A DNA stretch of 64,000 nt from CBDAQV01 sp965199335 (lineage in GTDB: Bacteria; Pseudomonadota; Alphaproteobacteria; CALMVH01): the NCBI GenBank assembly GCA_965199335.1, contig CBDAQZ010000004.1, positions 310,001-374,000 of the forward strand, read 5' to 3'. This document shows, piece after piece, positions 45,951-56,300 of this stretch (position 1 is its first letter; each line of letters begins with the position of its first letter). Below the pieces are notes generated by a model. It did not search any database, had not been told where the DNA came from, and saw only the letters and a list, made by a program, of their open reading frames with translations. The translations under genes were made by a program, and so were the position numbers.

Positions 45951-46643
45951 TCATGAGTGCGGACGGGCCAACGGCGAGGATGGAGCGTCCTTGGCCGGAT
46001 CCGGATGGGCCGGATCGGGATGAGCCGCCGCCTTTTTCTGGCGCAGCGCCTCTACTTCCTGCTCCAGTTCGGTGATCCGGTTGTGCAAAGTCTCGTTTTC
46101 GATTGCGGCGACGCTGTCGACGCGGATATCGGCCAGGCCATCCGGTTGCTGGTGCTTCAACTGGTCGCGCAGGGCATTGTTTTCGGTTTGCAGCAGCTGA
46201 AACTTCTCCGCCCATTCCTGCCATAGCTCCTGCCGCAGATCCTGGCGCGGCGGATTGGGTAGATCGGGCATCCGCATCGCCTGCTCGACAGGGGGCGGCG
46301 CGGAATTCACCTCTACTGTGGGCGGCGTAGGCGCCTGCTGCGCGGGCGCCACCTGCACCGATGTCGTCTGCGGGATCACGACCGTCGTCGCCACGGACTC
46401 GGAATGAGACGAGGATTGGACTGGGGTGTCGGAGTCCAGGACCATCGAATTGGCACCGGAAGATATGCCGCTGGTATTGATGCTTTCCGTGTCCCACGGC
46501 ATCGAGGGCAGCATGGCGAAACCGACGCGCGCGCGTTCGTTCAGCTGCAGCCGCGTGTCCGCTTTGCCCGCCACCGGCAGGGTCAGGCAGGTTGCCACCA
46601 GCAGTGCCGCGATGATTCGATCAGCAGGATGCACAGAATTCAT
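45951..46643 (-). CDS. Periplasmic coiled-coil protein, unknown accessory of the secretion island
   Basis: A 230-residue protein. Residues 1-28 form a signal peptide (DRIIAALLVATCLTLPVAG, cleavage near GKA). A low-complexity Ser/Thr/Gln/Pro region follows (about 60-120), then charged heptads that should form a coiled coil: LWQEWAEKFQLLQTENNALR (about 138-160) and TLHNRITELEQEVEALRQKK (about 184-205). The tail has a repeated HPDPA. ATG 46643 overlaps the TolC-family gene by 23 bases, so the two are translationally coupled; a longer upstream frame is not supported. No known family is recognised. A periplasmic scaffold between channel and adaptor is a plausible inference. Confidence 0.7.
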   Translation of the reverse strand: MNSVHPADRIIAALLVATCLTLPVAGKADTRLQLNERARVGFAMLPSMPWDTESINTSGISSGANSMVLDSDTPVQSSSHSESVATTVVIPQTTSVQVAPAQQAPTPPTVEVNSAPPPVEQAMRMPDLPNPPRQDLRQELWQEWAEKFQLLQTENNALRDQLKHQQPDGLADIRVDSVAAIENETLHNRITELEQEVEALRQKKAAAHPDPAHPDPAKDAPSSPLARPHS

Positions 46644-47979
46644 CCTTGCGCAGCGCGCCGATCTGCCTGAGCAGCGCATAGCTGTCGACCACAAGGTCGG
46701 CCTGCAGCTTCAGGTTCCGCATCCGCGCGACATGCAGGCGCTCCTCGCCCTCGATCGTATCTATCACATCGCCTTCGCCCAGCTGCAGTTGCTTCTTATA
46801 CAGTTTCTGCAGGTTCTGGCTGGCGATGATTTCCTTGTCGGTGGAGGCGATATCGCGCTTGATCGCCAATATCTGGTTATAGGCCTGGCGGATCGTCTTG
46901 CGGATGTCGCGCTGCAGCTTTTCCTGCTGGTACGAATTCTCGGTGATCTGGCTGCGTATCTTCGACGCGGCGGCATCGCGGGCAAATCCGTCGAACAGCT
47001 TGTAGTCGAGGACAAGCATGGCGGACGCGCCTTCCACGCTGCCGATGGACCCACCGACGTCGTTGTTCTTGAATCCCTCGACCTGCAGGCTGAGCGTCGG
47101 CCAGTAGGTACCGTTCTGCGATTCAAGCTGATGCCCCAGCGCCTTCTGGTCAGACTGGTTTAGCTTCAGGTTCAGGTTCGCATCGTCCGCAGCGGAAAAA
47201 TAGCTGTCCATCTCGCGCACCGTCGGATCGAACTGGCCGGGACGTGTCGCGACGAAGGGCGGCAACGTACCGGTTACCGACTCAAGGTCGCTCGTCGCAT
47301 TGGTCAGGCTGGCTTCGGTACCGTCCATCTCGGACTGGGCGGAGGCGATGCGCGACTGAACGTATTCCCATTTCGTCTTGCTTTCGGCGCCGGCCTCGTT
47401 GGCCAGTTTCACCTTGTCGCCGATCTTCGTCACCGTCGCGACGAACTGGCGGCTTTCATTGTCGGCCTGCTGGTAGCGCCAGATATCGACGTAGGAACCG
47501 ATCGTGTCGTTCAGCACCTTTTCCACCGTAAGACTGGATTGCAGGCGCGACGATTTCTCGAGGTCCTTGCGCCGGTCCACTTCCTCGTCGGTTGTAAAGC
47601 CGTCGAACAACAGCTGGTTCACGACGGCTTCCGCCGCCCACGAATTCGTGGACTGTCCGAACGGGGTATAGGCGGAGGCGAGCGAGGGATTGTTGTATTC
47701 GCGCCCCGTCCGAACTTTCAGATCGGCCTGGGGATAGTAGTTCGAGCGCGCGGTTTCGGTATCGGCATGCGCCTGCACCTCGCGCTGCGCCTCGATCATC
47801 ACGTCGGGATTCTTGTTGAGCGCGAACAGGATCGCGGTTTCCAGCGGAATTGTCGCCGGTGACGGTGACGGCTTGGGCGCAGGATCGGCCATGGCCGGCG
47901 AAACCGTCAGCAGCGATATTGCCAGGACCGCCGCAAGGCACAGGGACCTGCTGAAAGCCGGTTTGTTATTGCCTGACAT
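46621..47979 (-). CDS. TolC-family outer-membrane channel protein
   Basis: A 452-residue outer-membrane efflux protein. Residues about 1-32 form a signal peptide (SLCLAAVLAISLLTVSPAMA). The body shows the TolC duplication: IPLETAILFALNKNPDV and NYYPQADLKVRTG in the first half, ESQNGTYWPTLSLQVEG and LDYKLFDGFARDAAAS in the second, with long helices between. It would form the trimeric exit duct for the divergently encoded RTX adhesin. Start at ATG 47979, which overlaps the MotB-like gene; the in-frame GTG at 47985 is less likely. The C-terminus ends in two cysteines (CASC), unusual for the family. Confidence 0.9.
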   Translation of the reverse strand: MSGNNKPAFSRSLCLAAVLAISLLTVSPAMADPAPKPSPSPATIPLETAILFALNKNPDVMIEAQREVQAHADTETARSNYYPQADLKVRTGREYNNPSLASAYTPFGQSTNSWAAEAVVNQLLFDGFTTDEEVDRRKDLEKSSRLQSSLTVEKVLNDTIGSYVDIWRYQQADNESRQFVATVTKIGDKVKLANEAGAESKTKWEYVQSRIASAQSEMDGTEASLTNATSDLESVTGTLPPFVATRPGQFDPTVREMDSYFSAADDANLNLKLNQSDQKALGHQLESQNGTYWPTLSLQVEGFKNNDVGGSIGSVEGASAMLVLDYKLFDGFARDAAASKIRSQITENSYQQEKLQRDIRKTIRQAYNQILAIKRDIASTDKEIIASQNLQKLYKKQLQLGEGDVIDTIEGEERLHVARMRNLKLQADLVVDSYALLRQIGALRKDEFCASC

Positions 47980-48697
47980 GGACACGGACCCAATCGTAGC
48001 TCGTACCGTAACTTTGCGCCGGAACGTTATGAATGCTGATATTGGATGCAGCCAGCTTGTTGGTCAGCAGGACGTTGCGTACGTTCAGCATGCGGCCAAG
48101 GCCGATCTCCCTTGCGACCGAAAGTGTCGTCGCATCGGGATTGTCAGGAACTTCGAGTTCGATCGAGACAGGCTTGCCCTTGGCGTTCGCCTTTATCCCC
48201 TCGACAAAGCTGGCCAGGCTTTTCGTCGTATCCTGCGATACGGCAATGCCCTTGTCGGCAAAGACTATGACCATCTCGCCGGAGTTGGAGCCCATCGAGA
48301 CGGTCTGATTGCCGCCCTTGCTGAACGTGGCCCTGCCCTGCTGCGCATTATCGGTCTGTACATCGGCGCTTGCGCTGGCGGGTGATACGGTTGTCGGCGT
48401 GGGAGTGGCTGGCTGGCCTTCCTTTATCTGCTCCAGCTTTGCGGTCAGGTCCTTCAGCGTTATCTCGCCGGTTTCGACCTTGTGCACGTATTCCTGCACT
48501 TCCTGCGATACTTTCGATTCCGTCTGCTTGCGGCTTTCGTCGACCAGGGATTTCTTCATCGCCAGGCTCATGAAGAACATGATCGCCGAGGTGATCAGCA
48601 TGAAGAACATGAACACGGTGATGACCGACGACAGGATATCGATGAAGCCCGGCATGGCCACGTCGCTCAGATCCCCGTCCCCTTCGTCGATGTTCAT
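47966..48697 (-). CDS. MotB/SiiA-like proton-channel subunit
   Basis: A 243-residue single-pass inner-membrane protein. A short cytoplasmic tail precedes one membrane helix (about 17-45) that opens PGFIDILSSVITVFMFFML. Asp20 sits where MotB, ExbD and TolR have their essential proton-binding Asp. A charged helix follows, then a Pro/Thr/Ser linker (about 90-120) and a periplasmic domain (about 130-243) that resembles an OmpA/MotB fold only weakly (LGRMLNVRNVLLTNKL). It has the length and architecture of Salmonella SiiA. The gene lies 12 bases after the MotA-like gene and overlaps TolC, so the three are one operon. AGGTCGG precedes the ATG. Confidence 0.8.
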   Translation of the reverse strand: MNIDEGDGDLSDVAMPGFIDILSSVITVFMFFMLITSAIMFFMSLAMKKSLVDESRKQTESKVSQEVQEYVHKVETGEITLKDLTAKLEQIKEGQPATPTPTTVSPASASADVQTDNAQQGRATFSKGGNQTVSMGSNSGEMVIVFADKGIAVSQDTTKSLASFVEGIKANAKGKPVSIELEVPDNPDATTLSVAREIGLGRMLNVRNVLLTNKLAASNISIHNVPAQSYGTSYDWVRVHVRQ

Positions 48698-48709
48698 GTC
48701 TGACCGACC

Positions 48710-50203
48710 TTAGTTCGGGTTCTTGAAGAGAGAGTCGATGCTCTCGGGATTCTGTCCACCGGCCCGCAGGAACGTGCCCAGCAACGCCTCCTCGTTCTTG
48801 TGGCTCATCTCGCTCAGCAACGCGGTCACGCTGGCCGTCAGCTCGGCCACATCGGGGCCTGCCGGCGTGATCGCCGGATGATTATGCGAGGTCTGGCTTT
48901 CCTTGAGCAGCAGGGTCTGCGTCTCGGCCGCGGTCGACAAAGACGCTGTATGGGCTTCCATCCGGCTGAACAACTCGCCGATATGCTCCAGATGGGCGGC
49001 GGTCGTTTTCTGCTGGGTACGCACCGCGCCCGCGATCAAGTCGGCAAGCTGACTCATGCCTTCGGGCAGACGCTTGAACACCAGCGATGTCGTCTTGATC
49101 TCGGCCGAAAGATTGTGCAGCGAAAGGTGTACACCCTTCAGCCGCCGATTGCCCGCCTCGATTGCCTTCAGAATCTGGTTCTGGTTGCTATAAAGTTTCT
49201 CGGTCTGCTGCAGGTTGGACGTCGCGGTCTGCTGGGCGGCGGCCAGCGCCTCGACCAGAGTGCCGATCTGCTGGTTGGTCTTGTTGGACAGATATATGAA
49301 GCCGGCAAGCCATGCCTTCATTTCGTCGCTACCCGGGACCTTGGCTTCCTTCATCCGGTCGGTAAAGGCAGGGCTGATGGTCGGGATGCAATCGTCGATC
49401 CAGCGGCTAAAATCTTCTATGAACCGGTTCTGCGCATGGCCGCACAGGAAATTGAAGAAGCCGAGGAACAGGGAACCCGTCAGGCCGAACAGTGAGGCTG
49501 AGAAGCCGACGCCCATGCCTTCCAGCGGCTTGCTGATGCTCTGCAGGAACCCGCCCATGTCGACTTGCGGCTGACCAGCGCCCGCCGCCGACTGCGCGGC
49601 GAAGTTCGATGAAATCGTGGTCATCGCCTGTCCGACCGATGTGATCGTGCCGAGCAGGCCCCAGAACGTACCGATCAGTCCCAGCATGACCAGGATGCCG
49701 CAGAAATAGTTGACCTTGCCGCGCATGTGGCTGATGCGGGCACCGAACTTGGACTTGATCAGTCGCGCATCCGGATCGCTGATGCTGAACGATCCCGTAC
49801 CGCTCAATTTTTCCAGCGCGGCGCTGAATGTCGCCATGCTGAGAAGGTGAGCCTTGTGTTCCACCGCGGTGCGCAGCTCGTGGATTTCCTCGGAAGTCGA
49901 CCTGCCGTTCTGGCGGATTCTTTCGACCCGCTTGAGCAGGCGCGCCACCTGGTAGATCGAGAAATTGTTGCGGAAGGCCATCGTGATACCGGTGGTGATC
50001 ACGACCAGCATCAGACCGTTCAGCACGGGGCCGTGCATGAAGTAGGTCCTGATCTTTTCGAAGCCCAGGGCGATCAGCGTACACATCAAAGTGACGCTGA
50101 TGACCATCGCAGGTGTTATGTAATGATAAATGCCGGGCCTGATGCGCCCATAGTAATGCTGTACTACATCGCCAGAGTCGGATTGTGTTAAAGTTTTAGT
50201 CAT
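48710..50203 (-). CDS. MotA/ExbB/SiiB-like proton-channel subunit with long C-terminal domain
   Basis: A 497-residue inner-membrane protein. Two membrane segments lie near 30-75 (ITPAMVISVTLMCTLIALGF and VLNGLMLVVITTGITMAF). A cytoplasmic loop follows, then the conserved MotA/TolQ/ExbB pair (NYFCGILVMLGLIGTFWGLLG and GFSASLFGLTGSLFLGFFNF, about 165-260). The remaining 230 residues are soluble and helical (AALAAAQQTATSNLQQTEKL), which MotA and ExbB lack but Salmonella SiiB shares in length. It should form a proton-conducting channel with the MotB-like protein. ATG 50203 with GGGG upstream is chosen; ATG 50251 is an alternative. It is the first gene of the leftward arm, divergent from the RTX adhesin. 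Confidence 0.8.
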   Translation of the reverse strand: MTKTLTQSDSGDVVQHYYGRIRPGIYHYITPAMVISVTLMCTLIALGFEKIRTYFMHGPVLNGLMLVVITTGITMAFRNNFSIYQVARLLKRVERIRQNGRSTSEEIHELRTAVEHKAHLLSMATFSAALEKLSGTGSFSISDPDARLIKSKFGARISHMRGKVNYFCGILVMLGLIGTFWGLLGTITSVGQAMTTISSNFAAQSAAGAGQPQVDMGGFLQSISKPLEGMGVGFSASLFGLTGSLFLGFFNFLCGHAQNRFIEDFSRWIDDCIPTISPAFTDRMKEAKVPGSDEMKAWLAGFIYLSNKTNQQIGTLVEALAAAQQTATSNLQQTEKLYSNQNQILKAIEAGNRRLKGVHLSLHNLSAEIKTTSLVFKRLPEGMSQLADLIAGAVRTQQKTTAAHLEHIGELFSRMEAHTASLSTAAETQTLLLKESQTSHNHPAITPAGPDVAELTASVTALLSEMSHKNEEALLGTFLRAGGQNPESIDSLFKNPN

Positions 50204-50358
50204 TGTTCTAAAGACCCCAGCCAATGCTTTCGATTCATGGTAAAGTGGCATTTACTGGTTAAATTTACCTTGACTGGCCCAAACAAAATATAACGGGCTC
50301 GACAAAGACCGATCTATATTTAACCGTGTTTTATCGTGTTACGTGGCAGATTTTCTCC
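50204..50358. promoter_or_regulatory. Divergent promoter region of the RTX/type I secretion island
   Basis: These 155 bases separate the leftward channel operon from the RTX adhesin and are markedly AT-rich. TTGACT at 50270-50275 resembles a -35 box, and TATAAC at 50289-50294 a -10 box, but the 13-base spacing is too short for a confident sigma-70 call. Shared control of both arms from this region is likely. Confidence 0.4.
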
Positions 50359-53300
50359 ATGGAACCGAACGAAGCAGGCGCCGCGGCAAATCAGCCGACC
50401 AAGCAAGCAGCGCAGAAACCCTACGACGTCGATCTGAAAAGTTCGGCCAGCACGACGCTGCATGTCCGCCCGAATGAAACCGTCCATCTGCACGGATTGT
50501 CGTTCAGCCATGCCACGGTGAACATACTCGGCTCCGACGTTATAGTTACCGACCCGCAAAGCGGTCACAAGGTCGTCCTGCCCGGCATCGGCCTGTTCCT
50601 GTTCTCCGATACCGAAGCGCCGCATTTCGTCTTCGACGCCGAATCGATCACCAACAACGACCTGCTTAGCAAGGTCGGTGTCGTTCAGAACCTTACGGAG
50701 AAGGATTACGTTTCCTTCACCAGCCTCGACCTCAACCAGGCGACGGCACAGCAGGCGCAACAGGCACAGCAGAACCAGAATACATCGACCGCCCCTACGA
50801 TCATCGTCGTCGCGGCGCCCGAACACGTTTCGGATGCGCCGGACGTCAAGCCGGTCGACATTACCGACCAGCAGCTTGTATCTCGTACCCAGTTCACGTC
50901 GGATGCGACATTTTCCAAGCCGCCTTCGATCGACGACAATCAATACGCCACACCGTCACGCTCGGCCCATGTCGCGCCACCGGTGACAGCCACGGCCAGC
51001 ACGCCGACGACCGAAACACAGGCACAGACGCAGACCCATACCACCGCCGATACAGGTCCTACCCAGGCGGTGGTCAACAATACCGCTCTGGCCACTTTCG
51101 AGTTCGAGGCCCGGCTGCTTCAAGTCGCTGCGATCGACGATACGGCGACCCCGGGCGCGACCTATTACGGTGGCAACGGCGACCAGAATTCATCCTTCGA
51201 TCCCAGTGCCTCGTCCCAGTATTCGACGCAGATCATCAACCTGGTCACCAACCCCGATGCGCTGACGATCTACGGCGAAAACCCTGCCTATATCTCGGCC
51301 ACGCAGATGACGCGCGTGCTGGAAATCACGCCGCAACTGCCGAACGGATACAATGTATCGACGATCGTCATCTCGGGCCTGCCTGCCGGTTTCCAGATCG
51401 CCGGCGGCACCTACGACGCCACGGCGCATACCTATACGATCACCAATCCCACTCTCGATTCGAGAGGGGATTACGACATGTACCTCGAGTACACCAATCT
51501 CTCGGCACAGAATTTCAGCCTGACCATAAACACGACGGCGACGTTCGATCCGGCAAGCGGCTTCGCCGCGCCTGTACAAACGACACTGACCTATGGCCTG
51601 ACGCAGGGAATACAGGTCCAGCCCGTCAATTCCGCAGCGGATTATTCCTACACCGACAGCAACGGCAACACCGACTGGGTGCTGGCCACGAACCCCAACG
51701 CCACCACGATCCAGGCCGGCGACGGCGGCGTGACCGTCTATGGCGGCATCGGATCGAACACGATCCAGACCGGCGCCGGCAGCGACACCATCCACGCCGG
51801 CCCCGCGAACGATTCCATTTCCGCGGGCGGCGGCAACGACCTGATCTACTCCAGCACCGGCAACGATACGATCGATGGCGGTACCGGCAACAACACCGTC
51901 GACTATTCCTACACCAGCGATCCGGTCAGCGTGAACCTGTCTCAGGTCAACGCGAACGGATACGCCACCGCATCGGTCGGCACGGACAAGACCGACCTGC
52001 TGATCAATATACAGAACGTGACCGGCGGTTCCGGCAACGACACCTTTGCCCCCGGCCCCACCAGCGATATCTTCAACGGCGGCGGCGGCGTGAACACGAT
52101 CGACTATTCCGGAGTCGGCCACGGATTGACGATCGCCCTGGGCTCGGGTTCGGTGGATCTGGGCAACGGCAATGTCGATACGCTGATCAATATCCAGGAT
52201 GCGATCGGCACCAATCACGGCGATACTTTCATCAGTAACGGCGGCGGCTATCAGCTGACCGGCGGCACCGGCTCGAACACGATCAGTTACGCCTCCGCAC
52301 CGGGCGCGATCACCGTCGATCTTTCCAGCACGAACGCCAACGGCTTCTCCACCGTCGCGGTTGCCGGCGCGGCAGCGGACGAAATCAAGAATATCGAGAA
52401 TATCACCGGTTCCTCCTACAACGACACGATAACCGGCGATGCCAACGCCAACATCATCATCGCCGGCAACGGCAACGATACGATCAACAGCGGCGGCGGC
52501 GGCGACCAGGTCTATGCCGGGTCGGGCAGCAGCGTTATCGACGGCGGCGCGACCGGCGCCAACCAGCTGCATTTCGAGAACCTGACCAATGGCGGTATCG
52601 TTCTGAACATCGCCACCGGCACCGAAACCTATGCCGCTACCGGAAGCACGACCACGTTCGGCGATTTCTCGATCTATTACGGCACCAATCAGGGCGACAC
52701 GATTTATGACGGTACGGGGGCTGACACCGTTCATGGCGGCGCCGGCAACGACATAGTATTCGCCAATACCGGAGCTCATGTTTCCGATGGCGGCCTTGGT
52801 ACCAACACGATCAATTTCAGCAACGCCGCCACTGCGGTAACCGTAAACCTGGCGACGACCACGGCCCAGAATACCGGCTGGGGCACGGATACGCTGACCA
52901 ACTTCCAGAACATCGTCGGCTCGAACCACGGCGATACCCTGACCGGCGACGCCAACAACAATGTCATCACCGGCGGCTCGGGCAACGATACCATCTATGC
53001 CAGCCTTGGCTCCGATACGCTGAATGGCGGCGCAGGCCTCAACACCGTTAGCTTTGCCAACGCCACCAACAGCGTAACCGTGAACCTGAACCTGACCACG
53101 GCGCAGAATACCGGCTATGGCACAGACGCGCTGAGCAATTTCCAGACGCTGATCGGTTCGAGCCATGGCGACACGCTGACGGCAAGCGGCAGCGGCAGCA
53201 CGATCGAAGGTGGCAGCGGCAACGACACGATCTTTGCAAGCGCCGGTACCGACGTGCTGGACGGCGGCCTGGGCACCAACACCGTCAGCTTTGCCAACGC

Positions 53301-56300
53301 CACCAGCGGCGTGACCGTGAATCTGGGTCTGACCACGGCGCAGAACACCGGCTTCGGCACCGAGACACTGAGCAATTTCCAGGTCCTGATCGGATCGAAC
53401 GACGGCGATACGCTGACGGCCAGCGCCAGCGGCAGCACGATCTATGGTGGCAGCGGCATCAATGTGATCGACGGCGCCGGCGGCAACGACACGCTGTATG
53501 GCGGCAGCGGCGGCAATACGTTCAATGGCGGTGGCGGCAACGAGATCATCCACGCCGGCAACGCGGGCGACACGATCAACGGCGGTTCCGGCAACGATAC
53601 GATCTACGGCGGCACCGGCAACGACACGATCAACCTGGGTGCGGGCAGCAACGCCGTCACCGGCGGCGGCGGCACGGATGCTATCAGCTTCTCAACGCTT
53701 ACCGGTTCCGTGATCCTGCATCTCGACACTTCGATGGCCACCAGCTTCTCCGGCGGCACCGACACGTTCAGCGGCATCGCCAGCTTTACCGGCACCAATC
53801 ACGGCGACACCGTCTATGGCTCGACCGGCAACGATATCTTCACCGGCGGCGGTGGCAACGATACCGTCTATGCCAGCACGGGCAGCGACATCCTGAACGG
53901 TGGCGCGGGCGTCAACACGATCACTTTCGTCAACGCCACCAACGGCGTGACCGTCAACCTCGGCCTGGCGACGGCGCAGAACACCGGCTACGGCACCGAC
54001 ACGCTGAGTAACTTCCAGGTCCTGGTCGGCTCGAATCATGGCGATACACTGACGGCCAGCGCCGGCGGCAGCACGATCTATGGCGGCAGCGGCTTCAATA
54101 CCATCGACGGCGCGGGTGGCAACGATACGCTCTACGGCGGCAGCGGCGGCAATACCTTCAACGGCGGCGGCGGGAACGAGACCATCCACGCCGGCAACGC
54201 GGGCGATACGATCAACGGCGGGGCCGGTAACGACACGATCTTCGGCGGTACCGGCAACGACACGATCAACCTGGGTGCGGGCAGCAATACGGTCACCGGC
54301 GGCGGCGGCATCGACACGGCGAGCTTTGCCAGCCTGGGAGGTGCCATCACATTGCACCTCGATACTTCCACAGCCACCAGCAGTTCCGGCGGCACCGATA
54401 CATTCAGCGGTATAACCAATTTCGTCGGCACGAACTTCGGCGACACCGTCTACGGCTCGACCGGCAACGACAACTTCACCGGCGGAACCGGCAACGACAC
54501 CGTTTACGCGAGCACGGGCAGCGATGCGCTGAACGGCGGCCTTGGCACCAACACGATCAATTTCAGCAATGCCACTACCGGCGTGACCGTCAATCTCGCG
54601 CTGACCACGGCGCAGAACACAGGCTGGGGCACCGATACGCTGAGCAACTTCCAGAACATCGTCGGCTCCAACCACGGCGACACGCTGACCGGCAGCGCGG
54701 CGAATAACACCATCACCGGCGGCAGCGGCAACGACACGATCTATGCCAGCCTCGGTACCGATATCCTCAATGGCGGCACGGGCACGAACACGATCAGCTT
54801 CGCCAATGCCACCGGCGCCGTCACCGTCAGCCTCGCCAACGCGGCGGCGCAGAACACCGGCTACGGCACCGACACGCTGAGCAACTTCCAGGTTCTGGTC
54901 GGCGGCAACAACGGCAACACCCTGACCGCCGCTGCCAGCGGCAGCACGATCTATGGCGGCGCGGGTACCGACACGATCAACGGCGATGGCGGCAACGACA
55001 CGCTGTACGGTGGAACCGGTGTCAACACGTTCAACGGCAACGGCGGCAACGAGATCATCCACGCCGGTAACGCGGGCGACACGATCAACGGCGGGGCCGG
55101 CAACGATACGATCTTCGGCGGTACCGGCAACGATACCTTCAATCTAGGCGCCGGCAGCAATACGGTCACCGGCGGCGGTGGCACCGACACTCTGAGCTTC
55201 GCGAGCCAGAGCGGCCCTGTTACATTGCATCTGGACACCGCGAGCGCAACCAGCAGCACCGGCGGCGCCGACAGCTTCAGCGGCATCGCCAATTTCGTCG
55301 GTACGAATTTTGGCGACACCGTCTACGGCTCGACCGGCAACGACAACTACACCGGCGGCACCGGCAACGACACCGTCTATGCCAGCACCGGCACCGACGT
55401 CCTGAACGGAGGCCTGGGCACCAACACGATCAATTTCAGCAATGCCTCCACGGCGGTAACCGTCAATTTGAGCCTGACGACGGCACAGAACACCGGCTGG
55501 GGGACCGATACGCTGACAAATTTCCAGAACATCGTCGGCTCGAACAACGGCGATACGCTCACCGGCAGCGCCGCCAACAACACCATCACTGGCGGCAGCG
55601 GCAACGACACCATCTATGCCAGCCTGGGTACCGACGTGCTGAACGGCGGGGCGGGCACGAACACGATCAGCTTCGCCAATGCCACCGGCGCCGTCACCGT
55701 CAGCCTCGCCAATGCGGCGGCGCAGAATACCGGCTACGGCACCGACACGCTGAGCAACTTTCAGATCCTGATCGGCGGCAACAACGGCAACACCCTGACG
55801 GCTGCGGCCGGCGGCAGCACCATCTACGGCGGCGCCGGCACCGATACGATCAACGGCGACGGCGGCAACGACACGCTGTACGGCGGTACCGGCGTCAATA
55901 CCTTCAACGGCAACGGCGGCAACGAGATCATCCACGCCGGCAACGCCGGCGACATCGTCAATGGCGGCGCGGGCAACGACACGATCACTGGCGGTACCGG
56001 CAACGATACCTTCAACCTGGGTGCAGGCAGCAACAGCGTCACGGGCGGCGGCGGAACGGATTCGATAAGCTTCGCCGGCCTGGGCGGCAATGTGACGCTG
56101 CATCTCGATACAGGGGCGGCCACCAGCTATACCGGCGGCACCGACAGCTTCACCGGCATCGCCGGCTTCACCGGGACGAATTTTGGCGATACCGTCTACG
56201 GCTCGACCGGCAACGACAATTTCACCGGCGGCAGCGGTAACGACACCGTCTACGCCAGCACCGGCACCGATGTGCTGAACGGTGGCGCGGGCACCAATAC

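Noticed and set aside
48710..50203. MotA/MotB-like pair as a Zorya-type phage-defence system
   Set aside because: Zorya needs ZorC/ZorD or ZorE next to the channel genes; here the neighbours are TolC, RTX, ABC and HlyD genes, and the sizes fit SiiA/SiiB.
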